Part shown: positions 19,117 through 27,245 of the stretch, piece by piece
How the letters are laid out: every line of letters starts with the position of its first letter
How positions within the stretch are numbered: the stretch's first letter is position 1
Source: Pseudoalteromonas sp. P1-9
GTDB taxonomy: Bacteria > Pseudomonadota > Gammaproteobacteria > Enterobacterales > Alteromonadaceae
Reading direction: 5' to 3'
DNA length: 64,000 nt
Assembly (NCBI RefSeq): GCF_001399975.1
Contig: NZ_LKBD01000004.1
Location: forward strand, 1-64,000
The notes under the pieces: model-generated
Told to the model about the DNA's origin: nothing
Seen by the model: only the letters and a program-made list of their open reading frames with translations
Databases searched by the model: none
Position numbers and translations under genes: made by a program

Positions 19117-19692
19117 ATGTCACATTCCGATTCTGACCTTTTTTTACAGCAAATGGCTGATGTAACGCCACTAAAGCAAGACGCTGTTTCAACCCCAACC
19201 TCTAACGCCAAGAACGCGCTAAGTAATTTCTACAAGCAACAAAGCTCAAAGCAAATAAGCTTGTTAAATGATGCATTGAGTAGTGCAACTGTTGAATACG
19301 TTGAACCCGACGATTACATTAGCTACAAATCTTCAGGCCTTCAGGCTGGCGTATTTAAAAATTTGCGACTTGCCAAATATGATATCGATGGAAAAATTGA
19401 GCTTCAAGGTCACTCCATCAAAGAAGCACAGGATAAGTTAATACAGGAGTTGTCGGACTGTCATCGCCGCAACATACGTGTTGTGCTTATTAAACACGGT
19501 GTTGGCAAAGAAAATAGCGAACAACCAGCTAAATTAAAAAGCCATGTAAATGCGTGGCTTGTGCATTTCCCGTTTGTACTTGGTTTTCACACAGCACAAA
19601 CTCACCACGGTGGCTATGGCGCAGTTTACGTACTGTTGAGTAAAAACGAACAAGCGAAGCTTGCAAACAAAGAAATTCACGCAAAAAAATAA
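19117..19692 (+). CDS. smrA: Smr-domain protein, SmrA type
   Basis: The 191-residue cytosolic protein has a polar N-terminal half and a C-terminal Smr domain (about 92-180). The first motif is LQGHSIKEAQDKL (LDLHG position, here LQGH), then VVLIKHGVGKE, then HTAQTHHGGYGAVYVLL. Smr domains bind or cleave nucleic acid. The length and the HG-x-GK variant fit the YdaL/SmrA group rather than SmrB, which is separately present at 34415-34954. Confidence 0.82.
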   Translation: MSHSDSDLFLQQMADVTPLKQDAVSTPTSNAKNALSNFYKQQSSKQISLLNDALSSATVEYVEPDDYISYKSSGLQAGVFKNLRLAKYDIDGKIELQGHSIKEAQDKLIQELSDCHRRNIRVVLIKHGVGKENSEQPAKLKSHVNAWLVHFPFVLGFHTAQTHHGGYGAVYVLLSKNEQAKLANKEIHAKK

Positions 19693-19709
19693 GGCTCTAT
19701 TGAGCCTTA
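19687..19709 (-). terminator. Leftward intrinsic terminator at the end of the 44-residue ORF
   Basis: AAGGCTC and GAGCCTT form a seven-pair stem at 19691-19709 with a short loop. On the minus strand it is followed by a T tract made by the A run ending smrA. The orientation implies a transcript coming from the right, supporting the small ORF at 19707-19841. Confidence 0.6.
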
Positions 19710-19841
19710 TTCTGCATTTGTTACTACTGTATTTTGGTTTACGGCTTCATCAGCCTGAGTGAACCAAGCACTCACTCCTAAAAAAGCAACCAATAAAGCG
19801 ACTGAGCTTAATTTGATCCCTTTTGCCATTGCGCGGTGCAT
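19707..19841 (-). CDS. Small predicted secreted or membrane peptide (44 residues)
   Basis: An ATG at 19841 with GGGGGAG immediately upstream opens a 44-codon frame. The protein has a basic start (MHRAMAKGIK), a hydrophobic stretch (SSVALLVAFLGVSAWF) and a polar tail rich in Asn, Gln, Thr and Val. This fits a signal peptide or single span. A leftward terminator coincides with its stop. I do not know a family. Confidence 0.5.
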   Translation of the reverse strand: MHRAMAKGIKLSSVALLVAFLGVSAWFTQADEAVNQNTVVTNAE

Positions 19842-19963
19842 AACTCCCCCAATAATTTTGTTTTTTTATTATTGTTTTAGTACATAAACTGTACTGGAGA
19901 ATCATTCTAAACAATTTACAAATTTTAACAACCCATTAAAACGCTGGTTTTACAACCAGTAGT

Positions 19964-20881
19964 TTAATAACCTAAGCCACAGTCTACGGTGTTCATTAGT
20001 GCTTGCCCCGCTTTTAATCTCAAATAGTTATCACACAACTGACGTGTCACTGTATCAACATTGCTAAGCGCCGAGCAATGAGGGGTAATAGTTATTGCGC
20101 TATGCTGCCAAAATGCATGCGTTTGCGGCAAAGGTTCAATACTAAACACATCCAAAATTGCATGCGCTACTTGACCTGAATCGAGATTCGCTAAAAGGCT
20201 TTGCTCATCGATTATATCGCCTCGTGCAACATTAATAATCACCACGCCTTTTTTGGTTTTTGATAAAAATGCATGATCAATCATATTGCGGGTATGTTTA
20301 GTTGAGGGCAATAAGCACACAATATAGTCGGCATCACTCACCGCTCGAGCTAAATCATCTTGCGCATAACTAGTAATGCCTTCTAGTGATTTAGCGGTGC
20401 GCGACCAAACACTAACATCAAAGCCATTTAGTTGCAGTAAATTTGCGCTTGCAGTACCTAACTGCCCTGCGCCAAGAACTGTTACTTTATTTCCCATTCT
20501 TGCGCGTTTTGGCTTCCACAGTTTTTCTTGTTGCTGCTTAACGTATAATTCGATTCGATGTTGATACGCTAAAATATGCGTAAGTACGTAACGGCTCATA
20601 TCACTCGCTAAGTTATCATCAACAATACGGGTAATTGGCACATTGGGTAAACCATCGTATTGCAATAAACTGTCTACGCCCGCACCAAACGACGCAATCG
20701 CCTTACAATTAACAAAGGGTGCCAACGATCCTTTCGGTGGTTGCCATGCAACAATGTATTCAACCGCGAGTGCATCACTCACTTCTGGCCACACCTGAAT
20801 TTTAACGTCAGGCAATATACCGTGAAATTTTTCGATGAGTTTATCGAGCTTACGGTTGGGGATTACTAATAAAATACTCAT
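19964..20881 (-). CDS. D-isomer-specific 2-hydroxyacid dehydrogenase (GhrA-like)
   Basis: The 305-residue cytosolic enzyme has a Rossmann motif VLGAGQLGTASANLL (about 133-147), catalytic Arg in INVARGDIID, Glu in FSIEPLP and His in ITPHCSA. Length and the N-terminal VAWQPPKGSL fit the glyoxylate/hydroxypyruvate reductase A group, which reduces these oxo-acids with NADPH. True substrate specificity cannot be read from the sequence. It stands alone, with a leftward orientation. Confidence 0.85.
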   Translation of the reverse strand: MSILLVIPNRKLDKLIEKFHGILPDVKIQVWPEVSDALAVEYIVAWQPPKGSLAPFVNCKAIASFGAGVDSLLQYDGLPNVPITRIVDDNLASDMSRYVLTHILAYQHRIELYVKQQQEKLWKPKRARMGNKVTVLGAGQLGTASANLLQLNGFDVSVWSRTAKSLEGITSYAQDDLARAVSDADYIVCLLPSTKHTRNMIDHAFLSKTKKGVVIINVARGDIIDEQSLLANLDSGQVAHAILDVFSIEPLPQTHAFWQHSAITITPHCSALSNVDTVTRQLCDNYLRLKAGQALMNTVDCGLGY

Positions 20882-21036
20882 AAACGAACTCTAGGCAGTC
20901 AAAAACTTAATCTAAATCAAATTCTAATGTGGATAGACCGTATTTGACTATCAAAACTTGATCTAGAACAGCTTTTAATTTTTCTAGCTACCGATAATAG
21001 CCACATCAAAACAAAAGATGATTCGGGAGATTATCG

Positions 21037-21702
21037 ATGAAAAAATTACTAACTACAGCATTACTAACTTCAGGTTTAATCGCAGCACCAGCAATGGCAA
21101 AACTAAGCGTAAACGTAGGTGCAATCAACGTAAACCCTGACAGCGGTACAAGCTACTTAAATGAAATCCCAACTGCGGGCGTTTCAGTAGACAGCAACAC
21201 TCAGCTAGGTATTACATTTGACTACGCGATTAATGATAACTGGGTAGTAGAGTTAGTAGCAGCAACACCGTTTAGCCACGATATTTCTGGTGAAGGTAAA
21301 ATTGGTGACTTAGCTATCGGCGGCGCAAGCATCGGTTCAACTAAACACTTACCACCATCACTGTTTGCACAATACCACTTCGGTAGCGCTGGTGACAAAT
21401 TCCGTGCATTCGTAGGTGCTGGTGTTAACTACACTATCTTCTTTGACAGCGAAGCGGGTGCAGACCTAAAAGCGGTATTAGGTACTGATGATGTTAAACT
21501 TGAACTATCAAACTCATTTGGCTTAGCAGGTCAAGTAGGTGCAAACTACATGATCAATGAAAAATGGGGTATTCACGCAATGGCTTCTTACATCGACATC
21601 GATACAGATGCTGAAGTATTTGCAGGTGGCAACAAGGTATTAACGTCAGACGTTGCAATCGACCCATTTGTATTTATGCTAGGTGCTAAATACAAGTTCT
21701 AA
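21037..21702 (+). CDS. ompW: OmpW-family outer membrane protein
   Basis: This 221-residue precursor has a signal peptide ending AMA before KLSVNVGA. The mature part is the OmpW eight-stranded barrel: alternating hydrophobic strands, FDYAINDNWVVELVAATPF, PPSLFAQYHFG and the terminal aromatic FMLGAKYKF, recognised by the Bam complex. OmpW forms a narrow channel for small hydrophobic molecules and often responds to stress. It is a single-gene unit with its own terminator. Confidence 0.92.
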   Translation: MKKLLTTALLTSGLIAAPAMAKLSVNVGAINVNPDSGTSYLNEIPTAGVSVDSNTQLGITFDYAINDNWVVELVAATPFSHDISGEGKIGDLAIGGASIGSTKHLPPSLFAQYHFGSAGDKFRAFVGAGVNYTIFFDSEAGADLKAVLGTDDVKLELSNSFGLAGQVGANYMINEKWGIHAMASYIDIDTDAEVFAGGNKVLTSDVAIDPFVFMLGAKYKF

Positions 21703-21718
21703 TTAGAATTTAAACCAT

Positions 21719-21748
21719 AAAAAAATCCGGCAATTGCCGGATTTTTTA
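21719..21748 (+). terminator. Intrinsic terminator after ompW
   Basis: AATCCGGCAA pairs with TTGCCGGATT at 21724-21743, flanked by A and T tracts on both sides, so it can work in either direction. Confidence 0.85.
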
Positions 21749-21753
21749 TATCT

Positions 21754-21781
21754 TTTAAAAGCTGCTAAAAAGCAGCTTTTA
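21754..21781 (-). terminator. Intrinsic terminator after the peroxiredoxin gene
   Basis: AAAAGCTGCT and AGCAGCTTTT form a ten-pair stem (21757-21780). T residues follow in the leftward direction, just past the stop at 21793. Confidence 0.7.
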
Positions 21782-21792
21782 ACGAAAAAGAC

Positions 21793-22398
21793 TTATAGGT
21801 CGCCTTCGTTTTCAGAAAGGAATGCAGCAACGCCAGCTGGGCTTGCGTCCATACCTTTTTTACCTTCTTCCCAGCCAGCAGGACATACTTCACCGTGCTC
21901 TGAGTGGAATGCTAGTGCGTCAACCATGCGAAGCATTTCGTCGATGTTACGACCTAGTGGTAAGTCGTTAACTACTTGGTGACGTACGTTACCTTCTTCA
22001 TCGATTAGGAAAGAACCACGGAAAGCAACGCCAGCTTCTGGGTGCTCAACGTCGTATGCTTGACAGATTTCGTGTTTAACGTCAGCAACTAGTGCGTATT
22101 TAACTGGACCAATACCGCCTTCGTTAACTGGCGTGTTACGCCATGCGTTGTGTGAGAATTGTGAATCGATAGAAACACCGATAACTTCTACGCCACGCTT
22201 TTGGAATTCTTCAAAACGCTTGTCGAAAGCAATTAGCTCTGAAGGACATACGAATGTAAAATCTAATGGGTAAAAGAAAACAACTGCTTTTTTACCTTTG
22301 ATTGCTTCGTGTAAGTTGTAGCTATCTACGATTTCGCCGTTACCTAAAACTGCTGCAGCTGTAAAGTCTGGTGCCTTGCGGCCTACTAATACGCCCAT
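21793..22398 (-). CDS. Typical 2-Cys peroxiredoxin (AhpC/TSA family)
   Basis: I place the start at ATG 22398 (MGVLVGRKAPDF) because GGAG lies seven bases upstream; a frame-open TTG at 22410 is inside that site. The 201-residue enzyme has peroxidatic Cys51 in FTFVCPSEL and resolving Cys172 in GEVCPAGW. It reduces peroxides in the cytosol through disulfide exchange. The gene sits alone without ahpF, so its reductant is probably thioredoxin or AhpF encoded elsewhere. Confidence 0.93.
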   Translation of the reverse strand: MGVLVGRKAPDFTAAAVLGNGEIVDSYNLHEAIKGKKAVVFFYPLDFTFVCPSELIAFDKRFEEFQKRGVEVIGVSIDSQFSHNAWRNTPVNEGGIGPVKYALVADVKHEICQAYDVEHPEAGVAFRGSFLIDEEGNVRHQVVNDLPLGRNIDEMLRMVDALAFHSEHGEVCPAGWEEGKKGMDASPAGVAAFLSENEGDL

Positions 22399-22480
22399 TA
22401 TTTTCTCCAATTATTTATAATGAAATATCCAGTTTTGATGATTTATCATCATCTCTGGCAATAAATATAATGCCAAAATA

Positions 22481-22506
22481 AAAAAAACCAAGAGGTCTTG
22501 GCTTTT
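22481..22506 (-). terminator. Terminator-like hairpin upstream of the peroxiredoxin gene
   Basis: CCAAGA (22488-22493) and TCTTGG (22496-22501) are followed on the minus strand by seven T residues (22487-22481). It lies 83 bases before the peroxiredoxin ATG, so it would end any transcript started farther upstream: an attenuator or the end of a small RNA. Confidence 0.5.
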
Positions 22507-22706
22507 ATTTTTATACTGCAGAAAGTGTAACGAATCGATGTAGTTAAAGATAATCAATTAAAACGATAAGGCCGTTCGATAAAAACGATTATGATACAAA
22601 TCACACAATTGTGCGTTCTAGGTTATCGGCCGGTGTTATTTTTACACGACGCTTTTCTTAGGGTATGTAAGAGGTATTAACTTCCTTGCAACTTCAGCAA
22701 TAAAAA
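22507..22706. other. Non-coding gap between peroxiredoxin and fadR genes
   Basis: The gap from 22399 to 22756 holds no credible ORF. It has two leftward hairpin-T structures (22481-22506 and 22708-22734), a palindrome CACAATTGTG at 22604-22613 and several GATA-containing short motifs around 22545-22595. The middle 200 bases could be a promoter/leader for the peroxiredoxin gene or a small RNA. Confidence 0.4.
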
Positions 22707-22734
22707 CAAAAAAGCCAGCAAATATGCTGGCTTT
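22702..22734 (-). terminator. Intrinsic terminator after fadR
   Basis: AAAGCCAGCA (22711-22720) pairs with TGCTGGCTTT (22725-22734) around a four-base loop. A TTTGTTTTT tract follows in the leftward direction, 23 bases past the fadR stop. Confidence 0.85.
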
Positions 22735-22756
22735 CGTTGGGTAAGCGTGAATTTAA

Positions 22757-23479
22757 TTACGCATCTTGTTCCATAATATCTTCAGGCATAGTTTCTCTAA
22801 TTTCTTGCCATAAGGCGCCTGATTCTAGACCATATTTACGCACTAAGAAAATAGACTCATCAAACTTGTCTTGCTCTGCTAGTGCTTTTAATTCTGCAAA
22901 AAACTTAAGCGCTAACTTACGCGTGCGCTCATCGGCAAAATAATGGCGGGCAATGCGCGCGTAAAAGCCTTTAAAACCATTTAGCGTTAATACGTAAATT
23001 GGGTTACCACAGGCAAATGCAAGTTCGTGGTGCATGCGGTAGTCGTAATCTGCAAACGCTTCGGCAGTGTCGGCTAAATCATCAGCACGGGACAAGGTTT
23101 CTATTACTTTATCTGGATTTGTTTTAATCGCTGAACGCGTATAAATAGCACTGATATTGGTACGCGCTGAAAGCAACTGGTCAATTAGCTCGGGTACTTT
23201 CGTTGAGTCTAATTTAGCAAGCGTCTCTAAAATATTAAGACCCGACGTTTCCCAATAATTATTAACACGTGTTGGCTTACCGTGTTGAATGGTCAACCAG
23301 CCGTCGCGCGCCAAACGCTGTAGCACTTCACGTAAAGTTGTACGTGTCACACCAATAAGCTCTGAAAGCTCTCGCTCTGCTGGTAAAATTGAACCTGGCG
23401 CAAATTCGCCGTTCCAAATCGATTCAACTATGTATTCCTCAGCAAATCCCGCAGGGCTTTTGGCTTTAAAAATTCTCAT
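22757..23479 (-). CDS. fadR: Fatty acid metabolism regulator FadR (GntR family)
   Basis: This 240-residue cytosolic repressor/activator has an N-terminal winged helix (about 8-75) with [23 protein letters not shown] and [14 protein letters not shown]. The alpha-helical acyl-CoA-binding domain includes [10 protein letters not shown]. Without acyl-CoA, FadR represses fad beta-oxidation genes and activates fabA/fabB. The gene is divergent from dsbB; in E. coli fadR, nhaB and dsbB are neighbours, here without nhaB. A FadR-like operator overlaps its own -10, and another lies before fadI. Confidence 0.95.
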   Translation of the reverse strand: MRIFKAKSPAGFAEEYIVESIWNGEFAPGSILPAERELSELIGVTRTTLREVLQRLARDGWLTIQHGKPTRVNNYWETSGLNILETLAKLDSTKVPELIDQLLSARTNISAIYTRSAIKTNPDKVIETLSRADDLADTAEAFADYDYRMHHELAFACGNPIYVLTLNGFKGFYARIARHYFADERTRKLALKFFAELKALAEQDKFDESIFLVRKYGLESGALWQEIRETMPEDIMEQDA

Positions 23480-23516
23480 GAAGTGTCCAGTCGTTCTTGT
23501 AATGCTTTTTTAATCA

Positions 23517-23533
23517 AACTGATTGTACCAGAT
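23517..23533 (-). promoter_or_regulatory. FadR-like operator over the fadR -10 region
   Basis: The + strand AACTGATTGTACCAGAT matches the FadR operator form AACTGGTCNGACCAGTT at 13 of 16 defined positions. It overlaps a minus-strand extended -10, TGGTACAAT (hexamer 23527-23522), with TTGTGC 16 bases upstream as -35. This geometry implies autorepression. Confidence 0.45.
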
Positions 23534-23750
23534 GCGATTGTTTGCACAAGCAAATAAATGCATAAGATAAAATAGTCTGTAAACTGTTTTTACCAAAGCT
23601 CTGTTAATGTTTGTAACGCATTTCACAATCTAAAAATCACACAAACCTTGGTATTTACGCCGTTTTACAAAATTCCAACGAAAATTCGTGCGAAGCAGTG
23701 GCGTTTTTTTTATAGTGTGCCCCATTATTAACGAATTTTTAGTAACGCCT

Positions 23751-24275
23751 ATGTTTTCAAAACTTGCTCATTGGCCGGAACAACGCTTACCTTGGCTTTT
23801 ATTGGCAGGCATCGCGCTTATCCTTGAAGGCGCAGCACTTTTCTTCCAATATGCTATGGATTTAGGGCCATGCGTAATGTGTATTTACCAACGTACCGCA
23901 ATGCTGGGACTATTGTTTGCAGGTATTACAGGTGCTATTAAACCGCAAAATGTCTTTGTTCGTGTTATCGGGTTTGCATTTTGGGCTATTTCGGCAATTT
24001 GGGGTTACTTAATTGCTGCAGAACATATCGCTATGCAAAATAATACCGATCCATTTGCCTTTGCAGGTTGTGCCTTTGAGCCGAACTTCCCTGAGTTTTT
24101 ACCACTGCATCAATGGATGCCATGGTTTTTTGAAGTCACCGGTGATTGCGGAAATATCAGCTGGCAATTTCTTGGCTTGAGTATGCCTGGTTGGATGCAA
24201 GTGATCTTTGCGATTGCGAGTGCGGTATTGTTTGTTGTGTTAATTACGCGTTTGGTTTTCGCTAAAAAGATTTAA
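23751..24275 (+). CDS. dsbB: Disulfide bond formation protein DsbB
   Basis: From ATG 23751 the protein has 174 residues; an in-frame ATG at 23688 would add 21 residues not found in DsbB. Four membrane helices are visible. The periplasmic cysteine pairs are Cys41-x-x-Cys44 (GPCVMCIYQR) and Cys107/Cys133 (FAGCAF, TGDCG). DsbB re-oxidises DsbA and passes electrons to quinone. It is divergent from fadR and is followed one base later by a small membrane protein gene. Confidence 0.93.
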   Translation: MFSKLAHWPEQRLPWLLLAGIALILEGAALFFQYAMDLGPCVMCIYQRTAMLGLLFAGITGAIKPQNVFVRVIGFAFWAISAIWGYLIAAEHIAMQNNTDPFAFAGCAFEPNFPEFLPLHQWMPWFFEVTGDCGNISWQFLGLSMPGWMQVIFAIASAVLFVVLITRLVFAKKI

Positions 24276-24276
24276 T

Positions 24277-24579
24277 ATGTATTTCTCAACAAAAAACATT
24301 CCTGAATTAGATGGTTTATCAGTTCGACAACGACAAGAAGTTATTCACTTAGCCGTTGCGAACTTGCCAGCCAGTAAAAAGATCACACTCAATGTAGTAA
24401 AAATTGCGTGTTTAACACCGATATTTTTACTGTTAGCAAATATCGAATCTTGGTGGCTGCTTTTATACTTACTAATTGTGGGTTTGTGCTATCCACTTAT
24501 TACTACACCACTTACACTAATGTTTATTAAGCCGCTGCTTAAAGAGGCGCGAACTGAGTTCGAAAACAACAATAAATAA
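24277..24579 (+). CDS. Conserved small inner-membrane protein, function unknown
   Basis: The 100-residue protein has a polar N-terminus (about 38 residues) and then two hydrophobic helices (about 42-58 and 62-85) before a charged end. It starts one base after dsbB and ends at a strong terminator, so it is co-transcribed with dsbB. No catalytic residues or cysteine pairs suggest a redox role. I do not recognise the family. Confidence 0.7.
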   Translation: MYFSTKNIPELDGLSVRQRQEVIHLAVANLPASKKITLNVVKIACLTPIFLLLANIESWWLLLYLLIVGLCYPLITTPLTLMFIKPLLKEARTEFENNNK

Positions 24580-24603
24580 AGGGGCAATCGCCCCTTTTTT
24601 TTA
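24578..24603 (+). terminator. Terminator between the dsbB unit and the HHH-protein gene
   Basis: GGGGC (24581-24585) and GCCCC (24590-24594) enclose a four-base loop, followed by a T run. It is bidirectional for the two convergent units. Confidence 0.8.
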
Positions 24604-24604
24604 T

Positions 24605-24925
24605 TTAAAACGTTACTCTGCCTTTTAGCTTGGCGATTGACCTTTCACCAAACCCCTTAATGTCATTCAATTCTTCAAGGGATTTTATTTTTCCATTCTG
24701 CTCACGATAGTTGATAATTCTGAGTGCTCGTGATTCGCCAATGCCAGGCAAGGTTGCCAACTCTTCTGCATTCGCAGTATTTACATTAACGAGCTCTACT
24801 TTAACAACTTCTTCAACGTTGCTCTTTGTCGGCTTTGTCACTTGTGACTCTGCACTCACAGAAAAGGTAATTGAAGTAATAGCTAATAAGAATGCGCCAA
24901 GTACTGGCAGTGAAAGTAATTTCAT
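24605..24925 (-). CDS. ComEA-like helix-hairpin-helix DNA-binding protein
   Basis: I start it at ATG 24925 (MKLLSLPVL), seven bases after AAAGGAG; the upstream TTG lies before that site. The 106-residue protein has a signal peptide (to about SAES) and a linker. A C-terminal double helix-hairpin-helix follows: VNVNTANAEELATLPGIG, then IINYREQNG and DIKGFGERSI. Such short exported HhH proteins bind duplex DNA in the periplasm and act in DNA uptake by naturally competent bacteria. Involvement with the type IV pili encoded in this window is inference. Confidence 0.85.
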   Translation of the reverse strand: MKLLSLPVLGAFLLAITSITFSVSAESQVTKPTKSNVEEVVKVELVNVNTANAEELATLPGIGESRALRIINYREQNGKIKSLEELNDIKGFGERSIAKLKGRVTF

Positions 24926-25088
24926 AACGCGCTCCTTTGCGTTGAGGTTCAAACCATTTGAACGTTTGTGAGAGTTATAAAGCGTTTGCCTTACACTTTT
25001 AGGTATAGGTTAAAAATTCTTATTGTCAAAACCCTTCCGCCTAAAGCGATGAGTGATATAATTTTGTAAGATTTAAGAAGGGTACAGT

Positions 25089-25823
25089 ATGATCTCTAAA
25101 AACCAACTAAAACAATTACGTGCGTTATCTCAAAAAAAACAGCGTAAGTTACAAAATTTATTTTTAGTGCAAGGTGAAAAAAACGTACTCGAATTACTCG
25201 ACAGCAATTTAGTTATTAAACAGCTTTTTGCTACCCAAATTTTTTGCGATAAGCACGCATCACAATTAAATGGCCTCAATATTATCACTTGCGACGAAGA
25301 GGAGCTTGCTAAGGCAAGTACGCTAGTTAGTAATAATGCTGCCATTGCGATTGTTGAAACGCCAAAACAAAGTGAGCCAAATAGCCAAGGTATTTCCATT
25401 GTACTTGATGGTGTTGCCGACCCAGGTAATTTAGGCACTATTATTCGCGTGGCCGACTGGTATGGAATTAATGAACTGATTTTAAGCCCTGATTGTGCAG
25501 ACCCGTATAATCCAAAAGTTATCAGCGCGACGATGGGCAGCTTTACCCGCGTCAACATTATTCAAACTGAATTAACTGACTATTTTAGAAAACAAACTCG
25601 CCCTGTTTACGGCGCGTACTTAGGCGGCGAAAACATTCACGCAACACAGTTTGAAAGCGACTTAATTTTAGTGATGGGCAGCGAATCACACGGTATTCGC
25701 GAGCATATTGCCAGTGCGATTAGCAAAAAAATAACCATTCCGGCATTTGGTCAGGTTGAATCACTTAATGTTGCTATGGCAAGCGGCATTATTCTTGATA
25801 ACATAAAACGCTGCCAAGGATAA
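25089..25823 (+). CDS. SpoU/TrmH-family RNA 2'-O-methyltransferase
   Basis: The 244-residue cytosolic enzyme has an N-terminal substrate-binding part and a SPOUT domain with the three motifs: LDGVADPGNLGTIIR (motif 1, with Asn and Arg), LVMGSESHGI (motif 2) and PAFGQVESLNVAMASGII (motif 3). It methylates ribose in rRNA or tRNA using SAM. The RNA target is not clear from sequence. It ends two bases before pxpA and may be transcribed with it. Confidence 0.85.
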   Translation: MISKNQLKQLRALSQKKQRKLQNLFLVQGEKNVLELLDSNLVIKQLFATQIFCDKHASQLNGLNIITCDEEELAKASTLVSNNAAIAIVETPKQSEPNSQGISIVLDGVADPGNLGTIIRVADWYGINELILSPDCADPYNPKVISATMGSFTRVNIIQTELTDYFRKQTRPVYGAYLGGENIHATQFESDLILVMGSESHGIREHIASAISKKITIPAFGQVESLNVAMASGIILDNIKRCQG

Positions 25824-25825
25824 CC

Positions 25826-26560
25826 ATGAAACTCAATTGCGATTTAGGGGAAAGTTTTGGTCAATATACATTAGGTTGTGATGATCAAGCCATGGCTGTA
25901 ATTGATATGGCAAACATTGCGTGTGGTTTTCACGCTAGCGACCCTAATGTAATGGCACACACACTGAGCCTAGCGAAACTTCATAGTGTTGAGATAGGTG
26001 CTCACCCAAGTTACCCCGACAGGCAAGGTTTCGGCAGGCGCAGTATGCAACTATCAAATACCGAGCTGACCAATTTACTGCACTACCAAATCGCAACGCT
26101 AGAAGGCATGGCAAAAGTACAAGGGCTTAGCCTTAGCTATGTAAAACCACACGGCGCACTTTATAACGATATGATGGCCAACTCTGAATTGCTTGCCATC
26201 ATTGCACAGGCAATCGCAAGTTACCCCTGCGAGTTAAAGTTAATGGTACTAAGTAGAGTTGATAACAGCCAAGCAATTCAAATCGCACAGAAAGCCGGCA
26301 TTGAATTACTCTTTGAAGTCTTCGCTGATAGGCTATACAACCCAGATGGTTCGTTGGTATCACGCAATCTTGCAGGTGCTGTGCACGATGAAACCAAGCT
26401 ACTTGAGCAAGTGAGTGAAATGAAGCAATTTGGTGCGATTACCACCCGTGATGGCAGCAAATTAACACTGCAATGCGACTCGCTATGTGTACACGGTGAT
26501 AACCCTAGTGCGGTTGCTCAAATAGCAAAAATCAAACAGATTATTGCTAGCAATGAGTAA
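25826..26560 (+). CDS. pxpA: 5-oxoprolinase subunit A
   Basis: The 244-residue LamB/YcsF-family protein begins MKLNCDLGESFG, a hallmark. It has IACGFHASDP, EIGAHPSYPDRQGFGRR and VKPHGALYND. With PxpB and PxpC it hydrolyses 5-oxoproline to glutamate with ATP. It heads a tightly packed pxpABC set directly after the SpoU methyltransferase gene and overlaps pxpB by eight bases. Confidence 0.95.
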   Translation: MKLNCDLGESFGQYTLGCDDQAMAVIDMANIACGFHASDPNVMAHTLSLAKLHSVEIGAHPSYPDRQGFGRRSMQLSNTELTNLLHYQIATLEGMAKVQGLSLSYVKPHGALYNDMMANSELLAIIAQAIASYPCELKLMVLSRVDNSQAIQIAQKAGIELLFEVFADRLYNPDGSLVSRNLAGAVHDETKLLEQVSEMKQFGAITTRDGSKLTLQCDSLCVHGDNPSAVAQIAKIKQIIASNE

Positions 26561-27245
26561 CCCTAGCTATCGCATTTTTGATGCCAGTGAACATGCGGTT
26601 TTAATTTATTTTAGTGACACTATTTCAAGTGAGCAAACGCAAAAGCTCGCTGCTTTTTCACACGCTTTAAAGGCCTCACTGGGTGAGTTAATTGTTGATG
26701 TGACCATTTCCTACACTAGTGCGTTAGTTACTTATCAAAGCCTTAGTATTGATCATTTTTCAATAAAGCAAAAAATTAAAAGCATACTTACCCAGCTAAA
26801 CGATACTGCATTTTCAGTAAACCAAATCGAGTTACCCGCCTATTATCATAGCGAAGTAGGTGCTGATCTAAACGCCATGGCAAAAGCAAAAAATCTCACT
26901 GTATCCGATATTATCAAATACCACAGCGAACAAATTTACAGTGTATTTGCCATTGGTTTTGCACCGGGTTTTGCATTTTTAGGTGAAGTAAACCCAATAC
27001 TTGCCACTCCACGCCTTGCAACTCCCCGTAAAAAAGTAGCCAAGGGTTCGATCGCCATCGCAGATAGGCAAACTGCGGTTTATCCAGCCGCTTCTCCGGG
27101 TGGTTGGAACCTTATTGGTAACTGCCCTGTTTCACTATTTGATGCTGAAAATACACCTCCTTTGCCTTTTAATATTGGTGATAGCGTGAAGTTTATACCT
27201 ATTGAGCGTAGTGAGTTTATTCGCTTAGGAGGCCACATTGACTAG
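26553..27245 (+). CDS. pxpB: 5-oxoprolinase subunit B
   Basis: This KipI-family protein has 230 residues from ATG 26553; a TTG nine bases earlier is possible. Family signatures include VTISYTSALVTY and the motif FAIGFAPGFAFLGEV, with ATPRLATPRKKVAKGSIAIADRQT and YPAASPGGWNLIG. It forms the PxpBC complex that acts on phosphorylated 5-oxoproline. It overlaps pxpA upstream and pxpC downstream. Confidence 0.94.
   Translation: MSNPSYRIFDASEHAVLIYFSDTISSEQTQKLAAFSHALKASLGELIVDVTISYTSALVTYQSLSIDHFSIKQKIKSILTQLNDTAFSVNQIELPAYYHSEVGADLNAMAKAKNLTVSDIIKYHSEQIYSVFAIGFAPGFAFLGEVNPILATPRLATPRKKVAKGSIAIADRQTAVYPAASPGGWNLIGNCPVSLFDAENTPPLPFNIGDSVKFIPIERSEFIRLGGHID

Noticed and set aside
20930..20980. FNR-like TTGA...TCAA motifs upstream of ompW
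   Set aside because: The half-sites do not have the required four-base spacing, so no FNR site is claimed.
25130..25558. A 142-codon minus-strand frame opposite the SpoU methyltransferase gene
   Set aside because: The + strand frame has all three SPOUT motifs, so the opposite frame is incidental.
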